Shown one piece after another: positions 37,560 to 49,299 of a stretch of 64,000 bases of DNA. The DNA is from Acanthacorydalis orientalis (taxonomy: Eukaryota; Arthropoda; Insecta; Megaloptera; Corydalidae): positions 21,112,012 through 21,176,011 of the forward strand of contig CM068313.1 of NCBI GenBank assembly GCA_034766995.1. Direction: 5' to 3'. Position numbers and translations under genes: made by a program. A model generated the notes under the pieces. It was not told the origin of the DNA. It saw only the letters and a program-made list of their open reading frames with translations, and ran no database searches. Position 1 is the first letter of the stretch. Each line of letters begins with the position of its first letter.

Positions 37560-37900
37560 GTACCACTTTTATAATTCAGTCACAACCACGAGACTCAAAT
37601 ATTAAAGGAATTAACTTATCAGCACTTGTGTATTCGCGCCACGATTTAAATCTAATTCAACAGCCGGTCGCGATTTTTATTTTATAAATAATTGCGATGC
37701 GGTAACGGTTCAACATAATTATAGAAGTGTCGGGGTGCTGTGATGTATGCGACAAGGGTAACTGCAACCCCTTCGCTGCTTTCGCTGAATCTTAAATTCG
37801 TTGAGATGTACTCAAGCACATTTGAAGTAACCGAAAATGGGTCGCAGATATGAAGATTACACGTCAAACATGCTCGCATCATGAGAACTCTTCGTGGTCA
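37560..37900. other. GC-enriched islet with a 66-codon minus frame
   Basis: A clear complexity island with words such as GTCGGGGTGCTGTGATG. The minus frame 37682-37882 starts at two ATG codons and is open for 66 codons with balanced composition (Cys, Ser, Val, Thr), unlike the chance frames elsewhere. I do not recognise the product. A short exon, a conserved element or a transposon relic are all possible. Confidence 0.25.
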
Positions 37901-37909
37901 TATTTATTT

Positions 37910-38334
37910 TTCACTTAACATGTTGTAGTTTTTTCAATGCACGTAAAATATAACATTGTCTCCATTTTGTAAAGAAATTCACTTGAGATTTTAAATATTC
38001 ATCTCGACTCTTGCTGATTTAATTAAATTTTCATAGATACTTATTTTAACAACTTATCAAAGATAATACTGTAAGTGCTTAAAATTTAATTTTATTCAAA
38101 TAATTGTCATATAAATAACAAAAAGTTTACACGAATAACAACAAGATTATTTATGTCGTAATTTAATACAAATAATAAACTTCTTTACAACAATTATACA
38201 AATGTATCATGGCAATTGTACTAAATAAAAAAAAATGCCCGTATATTTAATGCCATACACATAATATCTTTGACAGTGTATGTATAATATGAAAACGTTT
38301 TATTTTCTTTATGCTACATTGTTGGAACAATAAC

Positions 38335-38378
<44 letters not shown>

Positions 38379-40023
38379 TAGAGTCTGTAATATGTTATAC
38401 AAGACTCGTAAAGTGTACGCAATAATATAATAGCTAATTTGGCTACCTAACGGACTACAACAGTAACATGAGTAAAGCTTGTTAGTAGAACTTTGTAGAC
38501 ATTTATATTTTTTCTCATTTTATCCTTTAACTAACCTGACTTACTCAAGTAGTTTTAGTTTTTCACACGACATAAAAAGTTTTTATTTTCATTTATTTAT
38601 GATAAAATTACATAGGTATATTGCAAAATGCACTGGTCATTTTATCACAAGTGCATATTCATAAGAGAGAGCAAAACATATTCCAAAGATTCATAATATG
38701 ATTTTTTAAATAGATTCTAATTAAAAGTAATAAAAAACTATAGAAAATTTTAATAAATATATATATATAATACTTAAAATAAGAAATATTTTATTACGCA
38801 TATTTTTAAGTCGAAATAAATAAGCACACAATTAAAAAAAATAAAATATGTATAAAGTTAAATTGTAAATTATTATTCTATAAAACATATAATGTACAGG
38901 AGGTGTAACATAAAAATTTACACATAAAATTTTATTTTAGGTAACTGAATATATTACAAAACATTAATATTTACTCAACAATTATCAAATTATCTAGGAA
39001 CAATCATTTAAATCCATATATACAACTTATCTTAGATGCGGTTGTCTTAAACGTTTATTTGATTAAGCAGTAAAATAGGACAAAGTCAATCTCTTATAAT
39101 TCAGAATTGTACACGATACTAAGAAGTCTGTTACGAATAATTATACATTCTGGAACTTCAAGAAAGAACAAAACTACTTAAACCAAAACGATAACGGAAC
39201 TATATTTGAAATGCAGTAAAATGTATGTTACTAAATCAATATTTTTTTACTATTTATTACAAATTAAAACTCATTTTTCACTGTAGTTATCCATGTTAAC
39301 AACTTGTATGAAAATGAGTATTTTTTTATTTTTAGAACATGACTAGATATATTAAAAAATATATTACCAAATTGAGTTAGAGGCGTTAAATTTGATTTAT
39401 TACAATATAAATAAGCATTTTCATAAATCAAAACACATAAAAAGGTATTTTTATATTGTTTTAATTATTTGTGTACATATCACATTATAACTGTTCTCTT
39501 ATAAATGAACAAATACATTTTTCTATTATTCAGAAAATTAAAAAAATGTAAATTACTTGAAGATCAAATAAGTCCTTAAAACGAATTTCAACTGGTTTCT
39601 TTATAAGTTCTATAACAAAGAAAAACGATATATTATTAAAACTACCGTCATTGTCGATGAAGAAATTGTTACAATAATGGAAACTGTATCATTATTTTTA
39701 CTGTACTACTGAACTATTTCAGAAAAATATAACAAAACCTTTTAGATTCTATTGCTACATATAATGAAAATATTTTCACATGTCTTCCATTTTCTTTATA
39801 CTCTAACATACTCTATACTATCAGACAAAATAATATGTATCATGTATTTCAGTATTTGTATTACATTTCAAATAGCACTATGTATTTTATTTGCTATCGA
39901 TTGGAATTGTGAAATCAAATATGTTATTTTTTCATTATTATATTTAAAAAATTTTATACATAATCCTTAAATCGCAAGGAAACTCATTACTTTCATTATG
40001 TTTTATATGTAATTAGTCATTAA

Positions 40024-40056
<33 letters not shown>

Positions 40057-40820
40057 GATATAGTTTTTCAGTACTTATAGTTTTTAAGAACTTTTTCAGT
40101 CTCAAAATTAAATTGAATATCTTAAATTTATAAAAATTATTTTCCTGTATCATTGATAAATTTAAAATTATATCTACATATTTACATGAATAAGAAGTTA
40201 CTGCATATATATATATATATATATATAGGGGGAGAGAGAGAGAATCAATGAATGAGGAAATTTTATTTGTAGAGAAAATAAATGTTCCTCTTACTTAAAC
40301 TCACTTTTATTGTATTTTATCTAGTCAACGATTTCAAAACTTTTTTATTATAAAACGTAAAAAAAGAGAGTTTCTTTAACTAGAGTATCTAATTAGAAAA
40401 TATAATAACTCTTATTTAATTATAAATAGAAGGTAGTAAAATTTCTAAAGTAAAATATTACTTAGAATTACTCAATAATAATTTCTGTATTATGTAATAT
40501 TAAACAGAGAAAATTGTAATTGTTTGAAATTTATGATTAAATAAGTTAGTATTTGTTAATTAAAAATTAAATGTTTTTACTTGATTTGTGGGAAAATCAG
40601 AATTATTGGACGTGTACAAAATGCGTCAAAGTGTATATAAGAAAATGTAATGAAACTAAATAACTATAATCTCCTAAGTACATGTGTTTGTGTGTGTGTG
40701 TGAACTAGTGTGTGTGTGTATATATATAAATATATATATTACACGTACACACTAGAATTTGACATAAAAATCTAGTGAATTTCAGACGGAAAATCCATTA
40801 CAATTTTCCTTATAAACAAA
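37910..40820. other. AT-rich desert, no gene seen
   Basis: (TA)n tracts lie near 38336-38372, 40025-40050 and 40205-40243 (the last TA then GA), with a TG/TA repeat at 40687-40740. Frames at 38479-38664 and 39752-39970 are Phe/Ile/Tyr-rich chance frames. Confidence 0.75.
40205..40243. repeat. (TA)n(GA)n compound microsatellite
   Basis: A TA run passes through GGGG into a GA run. Confidence 0.94.
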
Positions 40821-40829
40821 CATTGTTGT

Positions 40830-41060
40830 GGAAATGTCTAGCCGTCAGAAATCATCAAGCGGGTAACTGTCTGTCCGATTAGGTATCCTGTAGTTGCCCT
40901 TGTCATCATTCCGTTATTCCGGTGTTCCGGCTACCGGCAAAGCAAGAGCTCTTATCTCTTGCCACACGCCTGTAACAGGATGTGTACATTACAGTGCGAG
41001 TACATAAAGTTGCTGCGTATAAGTGTTCCTACTATAATCATCAATGTTATTGCAAGCACT
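40830..41060. other. GC-enriched islet with two small inverted repeats
   Basis: It contains GCAAGAG and its exact reverse complement CTCTTGC (40942-40962, 7-nt loop) and CCTGTAACAGG (40969-40979). Words such as TTCCGGTGTTCCGGCTACCGG are strongly unlike the desert. A minus frame 40952-41140 of 62 codons overlaps but matches nothing known. Confidence 0.28.
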
Positions 41061-41135
41061 ATGCTTTTATTTATTTTCGTGTCAATGTGTTTCGATAAAA
41101 TAATACACAAATTACTTTCACTACATATATAAGCA

Positions 41136-41137
<2 letters not shown>

Positions 41138-41190
<53 letters not shown>
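41138..41190. repeat. (TA)n tract, about 52 nt
   Basis: Pure TA run next to the preceding islet. Confidence 0.95.
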
Positions 41191-41192
<2 letters not shown>

Positions 41193-41509
41193 GTATTAAA
41201 GATTTCATGATAAATATGATAAATTATATTAAATTAATATTTGAAATAATGAAATACGCAAAACAGTAATACACGTTTTTAAATCGTATCAACTCATGTG
41301 ATGTATATTTCAGAATGATATATAGATCAAACAATTACAACCTTAAACAAACACACAAAAACTTAATATTTTCAATCTCTGTGAATACATTATCATGATT
41401 TATTGTTTCGTTTTTCGCTGAAATGTGTATTTTCTCATACATATCTATTAAACTAAATAAAATTTCCGCTCGTTATCAGATAAACCTTTAACTTACAAAT
41501 CTTTCGCAT

Positions 41510-41880
41510 GTTTCATAACAATTTTCCACCCGAGCCGACCATTGTTTGTGTATATATATGTGAGTGTGTGTGTGTATATTTTTTTATCGGATAGTCGAAA
41601 AATGCATACATCAAAGCGTGTACGTCGACTGGCAGTTCTAACGTTTTTGTTCTGTTATTCAAAATTTTGCAGCACGGCCACATTCCAGCCTGAAGCAAAC
41701 AAGGTTTACGCTGTCTAGGTCAAATGTCTATGCATCGTTGCCCAAATTGGACACACACTACTTGTATATAGGGATTAAAATCCTACCTAAAACATGTTTG
41801 TTCATGATACCCTCGACGCGTGTCGAACCATCCCGTTTTTGTTTGTTCTGTTTTTGTTGAACGTGCCGATGTGTTAATTG
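41510..41880. other. GC-enriched islet, candidate regulatory DNA
   Basis: It contains ACATTCCA at 41680-41687, a match to the TEAD/Scalloped (M-CAT) site, and CG-rich words around 41815-41835. A minus frame (41513-41698) from a TTG start is open for 61 codons, with a first half of balanced composition (CWPCCK-like region after an in-frame Met) before it enters a TG/TA repeat. Not recognised. Confidence 0.25.
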
Positions 41881-41889
41881 GCTGATAAG

Positions 41890-43118
41890 AACATACTAAT
41901 TAGAATGAAATTATGTTTATGTTAGATTTAACTGGATATGCTACCATTTTGATTGTAAACATAATTTTATTTAAATGAAATATTACAATTTTCATTACGT
42001 TTTAACGTGTTATTCGTAAATTTAATATGTTTTGTACTTTAATTTGCGTAGAATATTCATTGAAGATTCATTCGTCGTTCTTATCAAAAAATATTAAGTA
42101 TAATTCCATCAATCAAATACAAAATGTTATAGATTAACACTTTATATATATATATATATAAAGCTTTTAAAAGCACAAGCCAACATGCAATCTCACTAAA
42201 GATCAATTTTAAAGCAGGTTAAGATTGTATTTTTTATTCTCTTACATCTTAAATTCATGTTAAATATTTATGTTTTAATCTACTATTTTCGGTGTTTTAC
42301 TTTTCTGTAAGAAATATCTCTCTTCAAATGATTTTTTAGTTCATTGTAGTTCAGATTTTCATTTTAAATCTAGAACTTCATGTAAATAAAAACTGAGCTA
42401 AAAAATCATTCTTATTTTCTTTTTTTTATTATAATTTTTTGAAATATTGCTTTCATTATCTTATTAAACTTAGTGTTTCATATACAGAATAAATATTTTC
42501 ATATTAATGAATGTATTAATTTATATATTAATTTGTTAATTTCTTTCAGAGTATAATTTAAATAAATTTAAAAATGAATTAAGGGTCGATTCTAATATAT
42601 TTATTCACATATACAAGATTGAAGTTTTCAAGTCATTTTTCACACACCCATGACAAGATGGAATTTAAGGCAAACAATATCTTTGGTTTTTTGTAGATTT
42701 ATACAAAAAAATATATTTTTTGCTATATCTATAACAAACATAAAATTATAGTTTTCATTTTTGATAACAGGTAAATTCAAATTCACTTAGAAACAAAATA
42801 TATAACAAATATATATGTATCGTTCGTTTTCACCGAAAATATTCACGAATTTTTATATTTCATTTAATTTTTCTGGAATTATTTCTATTATTTTTATTTT
42901 AAATTAAATATGTGATATATATATGCAATATTAACACTATATTTTTACAATCATTTAATGCAATCATTTAATACCTTTCTTCCAAATAAATAAATGTAAA
43001 ACTTGCAAAATATAATCTGCAATTAATATCAAAAATTCAAATAACATTAAAATTTTAAATATTATTTTTATGCAAATACCATGAAAAACCTATAGTTGAT
43101 TAAGTAGTAATCAACATT
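41890..43118. other. AT-rich desert, no gene seen
   Basis: It has a short TA tract at 42144-42161 and broken TA runs around 42810-42925. Nothing else was recognised. Confidence 0.78.
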
Positions 43119-43119
43119 A

Positions 43120-43670
43120 TTATGTTAATAGAAAAATAATTGCGGTTTTTGTTTTCTGAATTCTGGCCTTAATTTTTTCAATAAAAGTGTCATTTCATCA
43201 TGTGCATGTTAATATAATTTTAAAGTTTATTTTTTGGCCTGCATTTTAGTAACATCTACTTTGGTTTTATTATTAATTTTGCTTCAAATTAGGCTATTAA
43301 ATTAAAGATGGAAAAGAAGCAAATAAGAGCATTTGTTTGTATGAGCTCAAAACGGGTGGTAAAGCAGCAAAAACTGCTCATAAACTGAACGATACTTTTG
43401 TTGTGTGTACTATTAAGAAACGTACTGTACAATAGTCGTTCGAAAAATTTCGTGCTGGGAACGAGAGCTTTGAAAATAAAGAAGGTTACGAGCGTCCTTC
43501 TTCAGTTCATAACGATCAAATGAAGGAGTTAGTTGAATCAGAACAACAGACAACAATTCGAGATCTTGTACAAAGGTAGACGTTGGTCGCCCAACAATTC
43601 TGAACCATTTAAAACTATTTAAATTAAAAAATGTATATTAATTTGGATAGTTGCACGTCATAAACCGCAA
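43120..43670 (+). mobile_element. Internally deleted mariner, Hsmar1/cecropia type, copy 2
   Basis: This element is homologous to 22285-22832 along its length. The left end reads TTATGTTAATAG then AAAAATAATTGCGG, a good match to the family terminal repeat, and it is preceded by TA (43118-43119). The right end keeps the inner repeat (CATAAACCGCAA) but loses the outer bases, so it is 3'-truncated by roughly 20 nt. The 5' leader, the N-terminal transposase part and the jump to the right end correspond to copy 1, so both derive from one internally deleted parent and not from independent deletions. Confidence 0.88.
43308..43622 (+). pseudogene. Mariner transposase N-terminal fragment, decayed
   Basis: ATG at 43308 opens MEKKQIRAF; after a one-frame shift the product continues as KTGGKAAKTAHKLN, then TIKKRTVQ, FEKFRAG, SVHNDQMKELVESEQ and TTIRDLVQ. 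The codon after the first Q is TAG and a further base loss follows the Q-rich end, so it cannot make protein. Its stops differ from those in copy 1, showing the copies decayed separately. The helix-turn-helix region is all that remains of the enzyme. Confidence 0.9.
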
Positions 43671-43877
43671 CTAAAAATAAAATTCAGTATAAATTTGTAG
43701 ATATATATATATATATATATAAACAAATTATACATTTTTAAAAATTATTAACGATATAAAGTTTAAAGTAGATATTCATTCCAATAAATATTTTTCTTAG
43801 AAGTATAAAATAACTTTTTAATCAAGAAAAGTATTTAAATATTTTAAAAAATTCTTCAATATTTTATATATTAATGA
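43671..43877. repeat. Local duplication 4, unit A
   Basis: About 205 nt beginning CTAAAAATAAAATTCAG and directly following mariner copy 2. It recurs at 44905-45107. It includes a TA tract (43701-43721) and the block CCAATAAATATTTTTCTTAG. High identity by eye. Confidence 0.88.
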
Positions 43878-43879
43878 AA

Positions 43880-44890
43880 TTCTAAAAAACTAACAGATAA
43901 AAAATAGCTTTAATCGTATTTATCTCCATACAATTTATTTAAAAAACGAATTATCTTTAAAATCAGTACTACATATATAACACAGTTTTCAATGAAAAAC
44001 TTCAATAAAATTAAAAAAATAATCTTAATTTTTATACGTGGAACGTGAAAATAATATTGTGTAAATAATAGTACATGTAATTTAATCACATATGAATTCA
44101 AAACACGTGTATTAGAAATTTTCTCAAAAGCTCCTTTAGCAATACTTTGAACTTATACAAGTAGTTAAAACGTAATCCGTTTACTTTGTTGTAACTAGTA
44201 ATTATCAAAGAAACTATCTACATGACAAAGTTAAATAAAAATTTTCGAAGCGTGTAAAACCTTCTATAAATGTAAGGTAAACTCCAACGAACAGGAAAAT
44301 AGTAATTAAATTCTTTTTTTTTTAATAACTAATACAGTGACTTTTTCATTCATATTGAATGTGTCAAAATTGAAAAGTTAAAATATAGATTTTAATAATT
44401 TAACGTGTTGCAAAGTAAAATTTGTGATTAAATTTTATTACCAATTTTAAGCCAATTAAAATGAGTTATGAGGTTTAAAGACAAACTTACAATAAAAATG
44501 GTATTAATTTTAGATTGCAGTTTGCATTTGTAGTATAAAAGCTTTTTTCTAATACTTTGTGAGAACAAAGAAAGGTACTTTAGTATTCTTTCATATAATA
44601 GAGTAAAGCAATTCGCGGAAAATATATAACGTTACAGAGACTGCAACAACCACACTACCTGAACTGAAATGCACTTTTTATAATGAATATTTTAACACAG
44701 ACGATTCTTCGCTTTTATTATTCCAACACTCGGGAAAAGAGAATACTGAAAATATGAAAAAACGAAAGAGAAACATTTAATAATTTATATTGGTTCTCAC
44801 TAAAGAATTAACATATAAAGATAAATTTGTCTTATGTGATTTGCCTATTTCGTTTTTAAGACTATAATAATTATATTCATTTAGTAACAA
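43880..44890. other. AT-rich spacer between duplication-4 units
   Basis: No gene was found. A minus frame 43910-44101 has chance composition. Sequence at 44560-44720 is slightly more complex. Confidence 0.7.
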
Positions 44891-44904
44891 ATGAATTATG
44901 TTAA

Positions 44905-45107
44905 CTAAAAATAAAATTCAGTATAAATTTGTAGATATATATATTAACAAATTATAGTTTTTTATTTTTTTTAAAAAGTATTATCGATATAAATTTTAAA
45001 ATAGGTATTCCTTCCAATAAATATTTTTCTTAGAAGTACAAAATAACTTTTTAATCAAGAAAAGTATTTAAATATTTTAAAAAAAATCTTCAATATTTTA
45101 TATTTAA
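44905..45107. repeat. Local duplication 4, unit B
   Basis: Direct copy of 43671-43877, with a much shorter TA tract. The sequence just before it ends TTATGTTAA, the same 9 nt that begin the left end of mariner copy 2, and then jumps to CTAAAAATAAAA. The mariner body is missing here although both of its flanks appear present. Confidence 0.85.
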
Positions 45108-45109
45108 AG

Positions 45110-45721
45110 TAGATTGATAATTAAAATATTTTTTTATCAATTAATGTATTGTTCTTTCAATCATTCTGTTTTTTATATCTTAGAAGTTCATCATTAAAAA
45201 TTTAATATTCGATATGAGCCGATGTTTAAAAAAGTATAAAATATATATTCCAGTTTTATTTTTACCTCGTCTCAAATAATTGAAAATAAAGCAATCAAAT
45301 AAATAATTCGACTCGTTCACAGAAAAACGTGATTATATAAGAATAAAAAGGTTAGTTAATACAGATTTTTTTATAATTAAGTTTACAAGTTTATACATAC
45401 TTTTAATTAAACACTAGTAAATTTTTCATAATTCGCATTAAAATATTGCAAGTTTTTTTTGCTGATTTATTACATATTTGTAATCAACCTTTTTCACGAT
45501 CATTTTTCATCATAAAAAAATAATTTAAAATTCCATAACAAAGTTTATAAATATATTCAAGTTCATAAAAAAAATTTGGAACTACTTCTCTCCTGGGATA
45601 ATCATGTATTTTACTCTTACCACCCTTGAGACAAATCAGCATGAAGGCTTTTACATAAACCCACTTATTTATATCCACATACGCACTACTTCATACTTAC
45701 AACAAGTACACACACACATAC

Positions 45722-45763
<42 letters not shown>

Positions 45764-45770
45764 CATGCTT
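45110..45770. other. AT-rich sequence with one (TA)n tract
   Basis: A TA run lies at 45724-45762. Frames at 45484-45678 (minus) and 45604-45854 (both strands) are short and end in repeat-derived residues. Sequence at 45590-45640 is slightly more complex. Confidence 0.7.
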
Positions 45771-45779
45771 ATGTGAATC

Positions 45780-46200
45780 AATGTAGGTTCCACGGCGCTG
45801 TATATAATACAATATATCAGCAACGGTTGAGATTGAAGCGGCATAAACCAACACGCTTTGAATAGATTCGGAATTCCCGATTGATTTATGTATTTGTAAT
45901 AAGAAATACTGTTTATTTAAAAATCATTGCTATTCATACAATTTCATTTACATTTACCTACATCTAATTGCTCTAGATATTCATCAACATATCCAATATA
46001 GCAAAATGAAATTGTGCCAATTCTTTGCTTTACATGTACACTCGTATTATATCGAGTCAATTGAGAACATTCGAGAAAATTAGATCTGAGCGTTGAGTCG
46101 ACATTGAATGAAATTTTCAAGAGAAAATTGCAAGCATGTGCTGCTGTTTCATTTTGACTTCTGAATAAAGTCGGTACGTGTACAAAGATCAGGATTTATA
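45780..46200. other. GC-enriched islet, candidate enhancer
   Basis: GGAATTCCC at 45870-45878 is a perfect match in reverse to the Dorsal/NF-kB site GGGAATTCC. AACGGTT at 45822-45828 fits a Myb site and TATATAA lies at 45801-45807. A GTACGTG donor-like word occurs near the end. No frame is open across the islet. It is best read as possible regulatory DNA. Confidence 0.3.
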
Positions 46201-46209
46201 TCCGTGTTT

Positions 46210-47470
46210 TCATTTTTATTGAAATATTTAATTTAAAGAGAAAAATTCAGATTTTTTTGCTGTTGTTACATGTTTAGTAACGTGCATAAACATTTTATTG
46301 ATACGAGTGCTCCATGTTTCTGTTTTTACTGAAATTTTCAATGTAACATTTAATTTAAACTTAAATGCACGGATTTTATTTTGCTCTTTTTTATTTCGTA
46401 TTAGATTAAATTTGATCGTAAAAATGTATAAGACAATATATATTGACATTGAAAAATATTTTCTCTTTAGTTATTACATTATATGTAATAAAATTTTAAT
46501 TTTAGTTTTATTAAAAAGTTTAAATTAAATATAAATTGAATTTTAAAATATATTTTATCAAATACAAAATTTAATATAAAAACAGTAACAGAATAAGCAT
46601 CCCTTGATACATTTGTGTTCTTTAACATCTTGTTATGAATATTTAATATTTTTACAATACAAATATTAATAAAGATAATTAAAGTTTATTATAAATTAAT
46701 TACTTTTAAATGGATTTCTAAATATTATTTTTTTAAAATACAAATTATTAATAACTATGTTTCTTTGCGCATACTCTATTTTTCAATACATAAAATTGTG
46801 ATCTTTATAGTTTAAACATACTTTAAGACAAATAATAGTTAGTATAATGATCACAATTAATTAATTGTTATTCCTTATCTTTTTATTTTCAATATATTAT
46901 TTATAAGAAATATATAAATAATATTTTCATATAAATACTGAAATAATTAAAACAGCTTTTTTAATTTGATTTTAATGAAAAAGTATAAGGATAAACTAAT
47001 ATTCGTTATTTTCCTCCATTTATATTTTACTATAATACACTGTTATTAATATTTAACTGTCTTTTAATATATATTCAAGGTTTTTAACTTCATTTAAAAA
47101 AATATAATCCATTAATTTTTGTCTTAAAAATTTAAAAATGAACAAACAAATATTTTTTTTAAATATTCATACCGATTAACACTTTTACGTCGAGCATTTA
47201 TACTGGCTGACTGAGTAAAAAAGCAGGCGAATAATTAAGATGATATTACATAGACAATTCGAAAAATCGCTCTAATTACTAAAGTACTGTGAATGTCAAT
47301 GTTATTTTTGTAGTTTCTCACAACGAACTGTTTTCTAGATAATATCTTACCACAAAAAAAAAACAATATTTTATCAAATATTATTTTATTCAGGTAAAAA
47401 ATTATACTTCTGTTTATGATACAAAAAGCCTAGAACTATTTTATTTATAAAAATGTTTGAAAGTGACAAA
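46210..47470. other. AT-rich desert, no gene seen
   Basis: No long TA tract occurs here, which is unusual for the window. Frames 46228-46449 (minus) and 46298-46528 (plus) overlap each other and have Phe/Ile/Lys/Asn chance composition. Confidence 0.75.
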
Positions 47471-47479
47471 TACCTGCTT

Positions 47480-47590
47480 ATGACATCGTTATCAAACTAC
47501 AACTCAGAACTTAGCCATAAATATTTATAACACTGGCGTCGGGCTGATTGTATACTGCATCTACCAGGTAGATGTGCAATTTGTGACTAA
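47480..47590. other. Small islet with a palindromic core
   Basis: CATCTAC (47558-47564) and GTAGATG (47568-47574) are exact reverse complements around CAG, giving a 17-nt dyad in a patch with GGCGTCGGGC. This could be a transcription-factor dyad site. Confidence 0.25.
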
Positions 47591-47599
47591 ATTTACCTA

Positions 47600-48052
47600 T
47601 ATACTAACTTATATTTGTAATCTAAACCGAAAGAATGTAAAAAACTTATTTTTACGTGTCCCGCATACAACCAAAAATTCACCAAAAACGTATTTTTACG
47701 TATCTCGACATAAATGTTTATATTTAAAAATACATTTATATTTTTTTCAGTTTAAATTTACATATATTTTTAAGTTTTTGTTCTATATAATTTTATAAAT
47801 AGATTTTTCACATAACTTTTGTAGGAAAGATGAGTTACAAGCCTTAAATACTAGGAACTTATTTTTTTTCTTAATTTTAAAAATAAATTATAAAGAAAAT
47901 AAATAAATCATAAATAAAGTATGAAGAAATTCTAAAACAATATTAAAATAGTTGAATTGAATACTAGCTACTTGGATTTTTTACAAGATTATTTTTAAGC
48001 AATACTTTTGAAACGAATTATAACCATTATTTAATTTTTTATAAAAATTAAA

Positions 48053-48095
<43 letters not shown>

Positions 48096-48180
48096 AATAA
48101 TATTCACAATTGAAAACCAAATTGAAAGTAAGTTCAATACAGAAAATTATTATTTTCACAATTATAATTTAAAAAGTATC
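47600..48180. other. AT-rich sequence, no gene seen
   Basis: A (TA)n tract lies at 48059-48091. The 74-codon frame at 47574-47798 (plus) is Phe/Lys/Tyr-rich and not credible. A 12-nt motif TATTTTTACGTRTC occurs twice (47647 and 47690). Confidence 0.7.
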
Positions 48181-48189
48181 TTCCATACT

Positions 48190-48500
48190 GAAACCTGCTC
48201 AACGTTGATTTTTAATATCAGAAATATCATTTACTCCATACGTATCGTCACAAACCTCGACATATGCGAGCGAATTCAAATATTTGAAAGTCACTACATA
48301 TTTCAAGGAAGTGAGTAACGCCACAAGCATATGTCTGTCTGATGGTAGACTTTTTGCGAGCGCATTCGTAAGCGAGATACGAACACAGGAAACTATCAAA
48401 TTCCCACCGGCTCGTTGGTTTTGTCGAATTGTCTGACGATATATCCATATATACTTTGTGCCACGAGTTAACGAATTATGGATCATTGCCAACTTTAGTA
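48190..48500. other. GC-enriched islet with a 97-codon minus frame
   Basis: The minus frame 48199-48492 (first ATG six bases in, after a TTG) stays open across the whole islet. Its product has balanced composition, including a basic segment (RQTIRQNQRAGG) and an SLTNALAKSLPSDRH-like segment. A second frame is open for 66 codons within it. I recognise neither. Because the frame matches the extent of the GC enrichment, coding cannot be excluded, but stop-poor GC-rich DNA gives such frames by chance. Confidence 0.22.
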
Positions 48501-48509
48501 TAGTGTATA

Positions 48510-49290
48510 TCTTTTAAATTCACCAAACAGAATTTAATGAATTCACGATAACGTTTGTATTCTGATTGTACTCTTAATGGCACTATGCTTAATATTCACA
48601 GAGTTAATATAGTTATTAATTCTTTGTCCATAATTAGTTATCCCCATATTGGCAATTAGTTGACAGCATCATTCAAAGGCACTATATATTATTAGAGTTG
48701 GAGTCCATTATTTACAATAATTGTGCCAATTAGCAATTTTGTAGTAAGTAGATCAAGGTCAAAATCATAGTTGATGTACATAGTTACTATTTTATAAGCC
48801 ACACCGGTAGAGGGTCCAGCCTAATGAGACTAGTAAAATTAAGAGAATTTTTAATTAGAACTCGAATGTATCTTCCTATTAAATTAATTTACAACTTCGA
48901 AGTAAATTAGTGTTATTTTTAAAATAAAATTAATATTATGTACATGCATACTCAATAAATAAAATCTTATTGACTATTCAACAATACAATCATCACAAAT
49001 CTCGAAAATAATTTTTTTCACAATATTTTCTTAATTTATTTTCATAAACGTACGAATAAAATTTAAAATTTTTGATTTAAATAAGTAGTTTCTTAAATAT
49101 ACTCTATATTTTTTTTCAATTGAGACAAATGTATATACTATATTAAGTGAAAATGTTAATTATGTACGTTTAAATTAAATCAATCATAATTCTGTTTCAA
49201 ATTAAAATATTTTCTCGTCATTTTCGGATTTTGGAGTGCCATCTTTAACATTTAAAAACACTATATATCTCGATCAAATAGCATAATCTC
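48510..49290. other. AT-rich sequence with a small complex patch
   Basis: A patch at 48780-48835 contains CACACCGGTAGAGGGTCCAGC between AT-rich flanks. No frame, tract or repeat was recognised elsewhere. Confidence 0.65.
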
Positions 49291-49299
49291 ACAAAACAA

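Noticed and set aside
43128..43131. A clean mariner insertion site with TA at 43129-43130 as the target
   Set aside because: Comparison with copy 1 shows that the terminal repeat extends further left to TTATGTT at 43120, so the target is the TA at 43118-43119.
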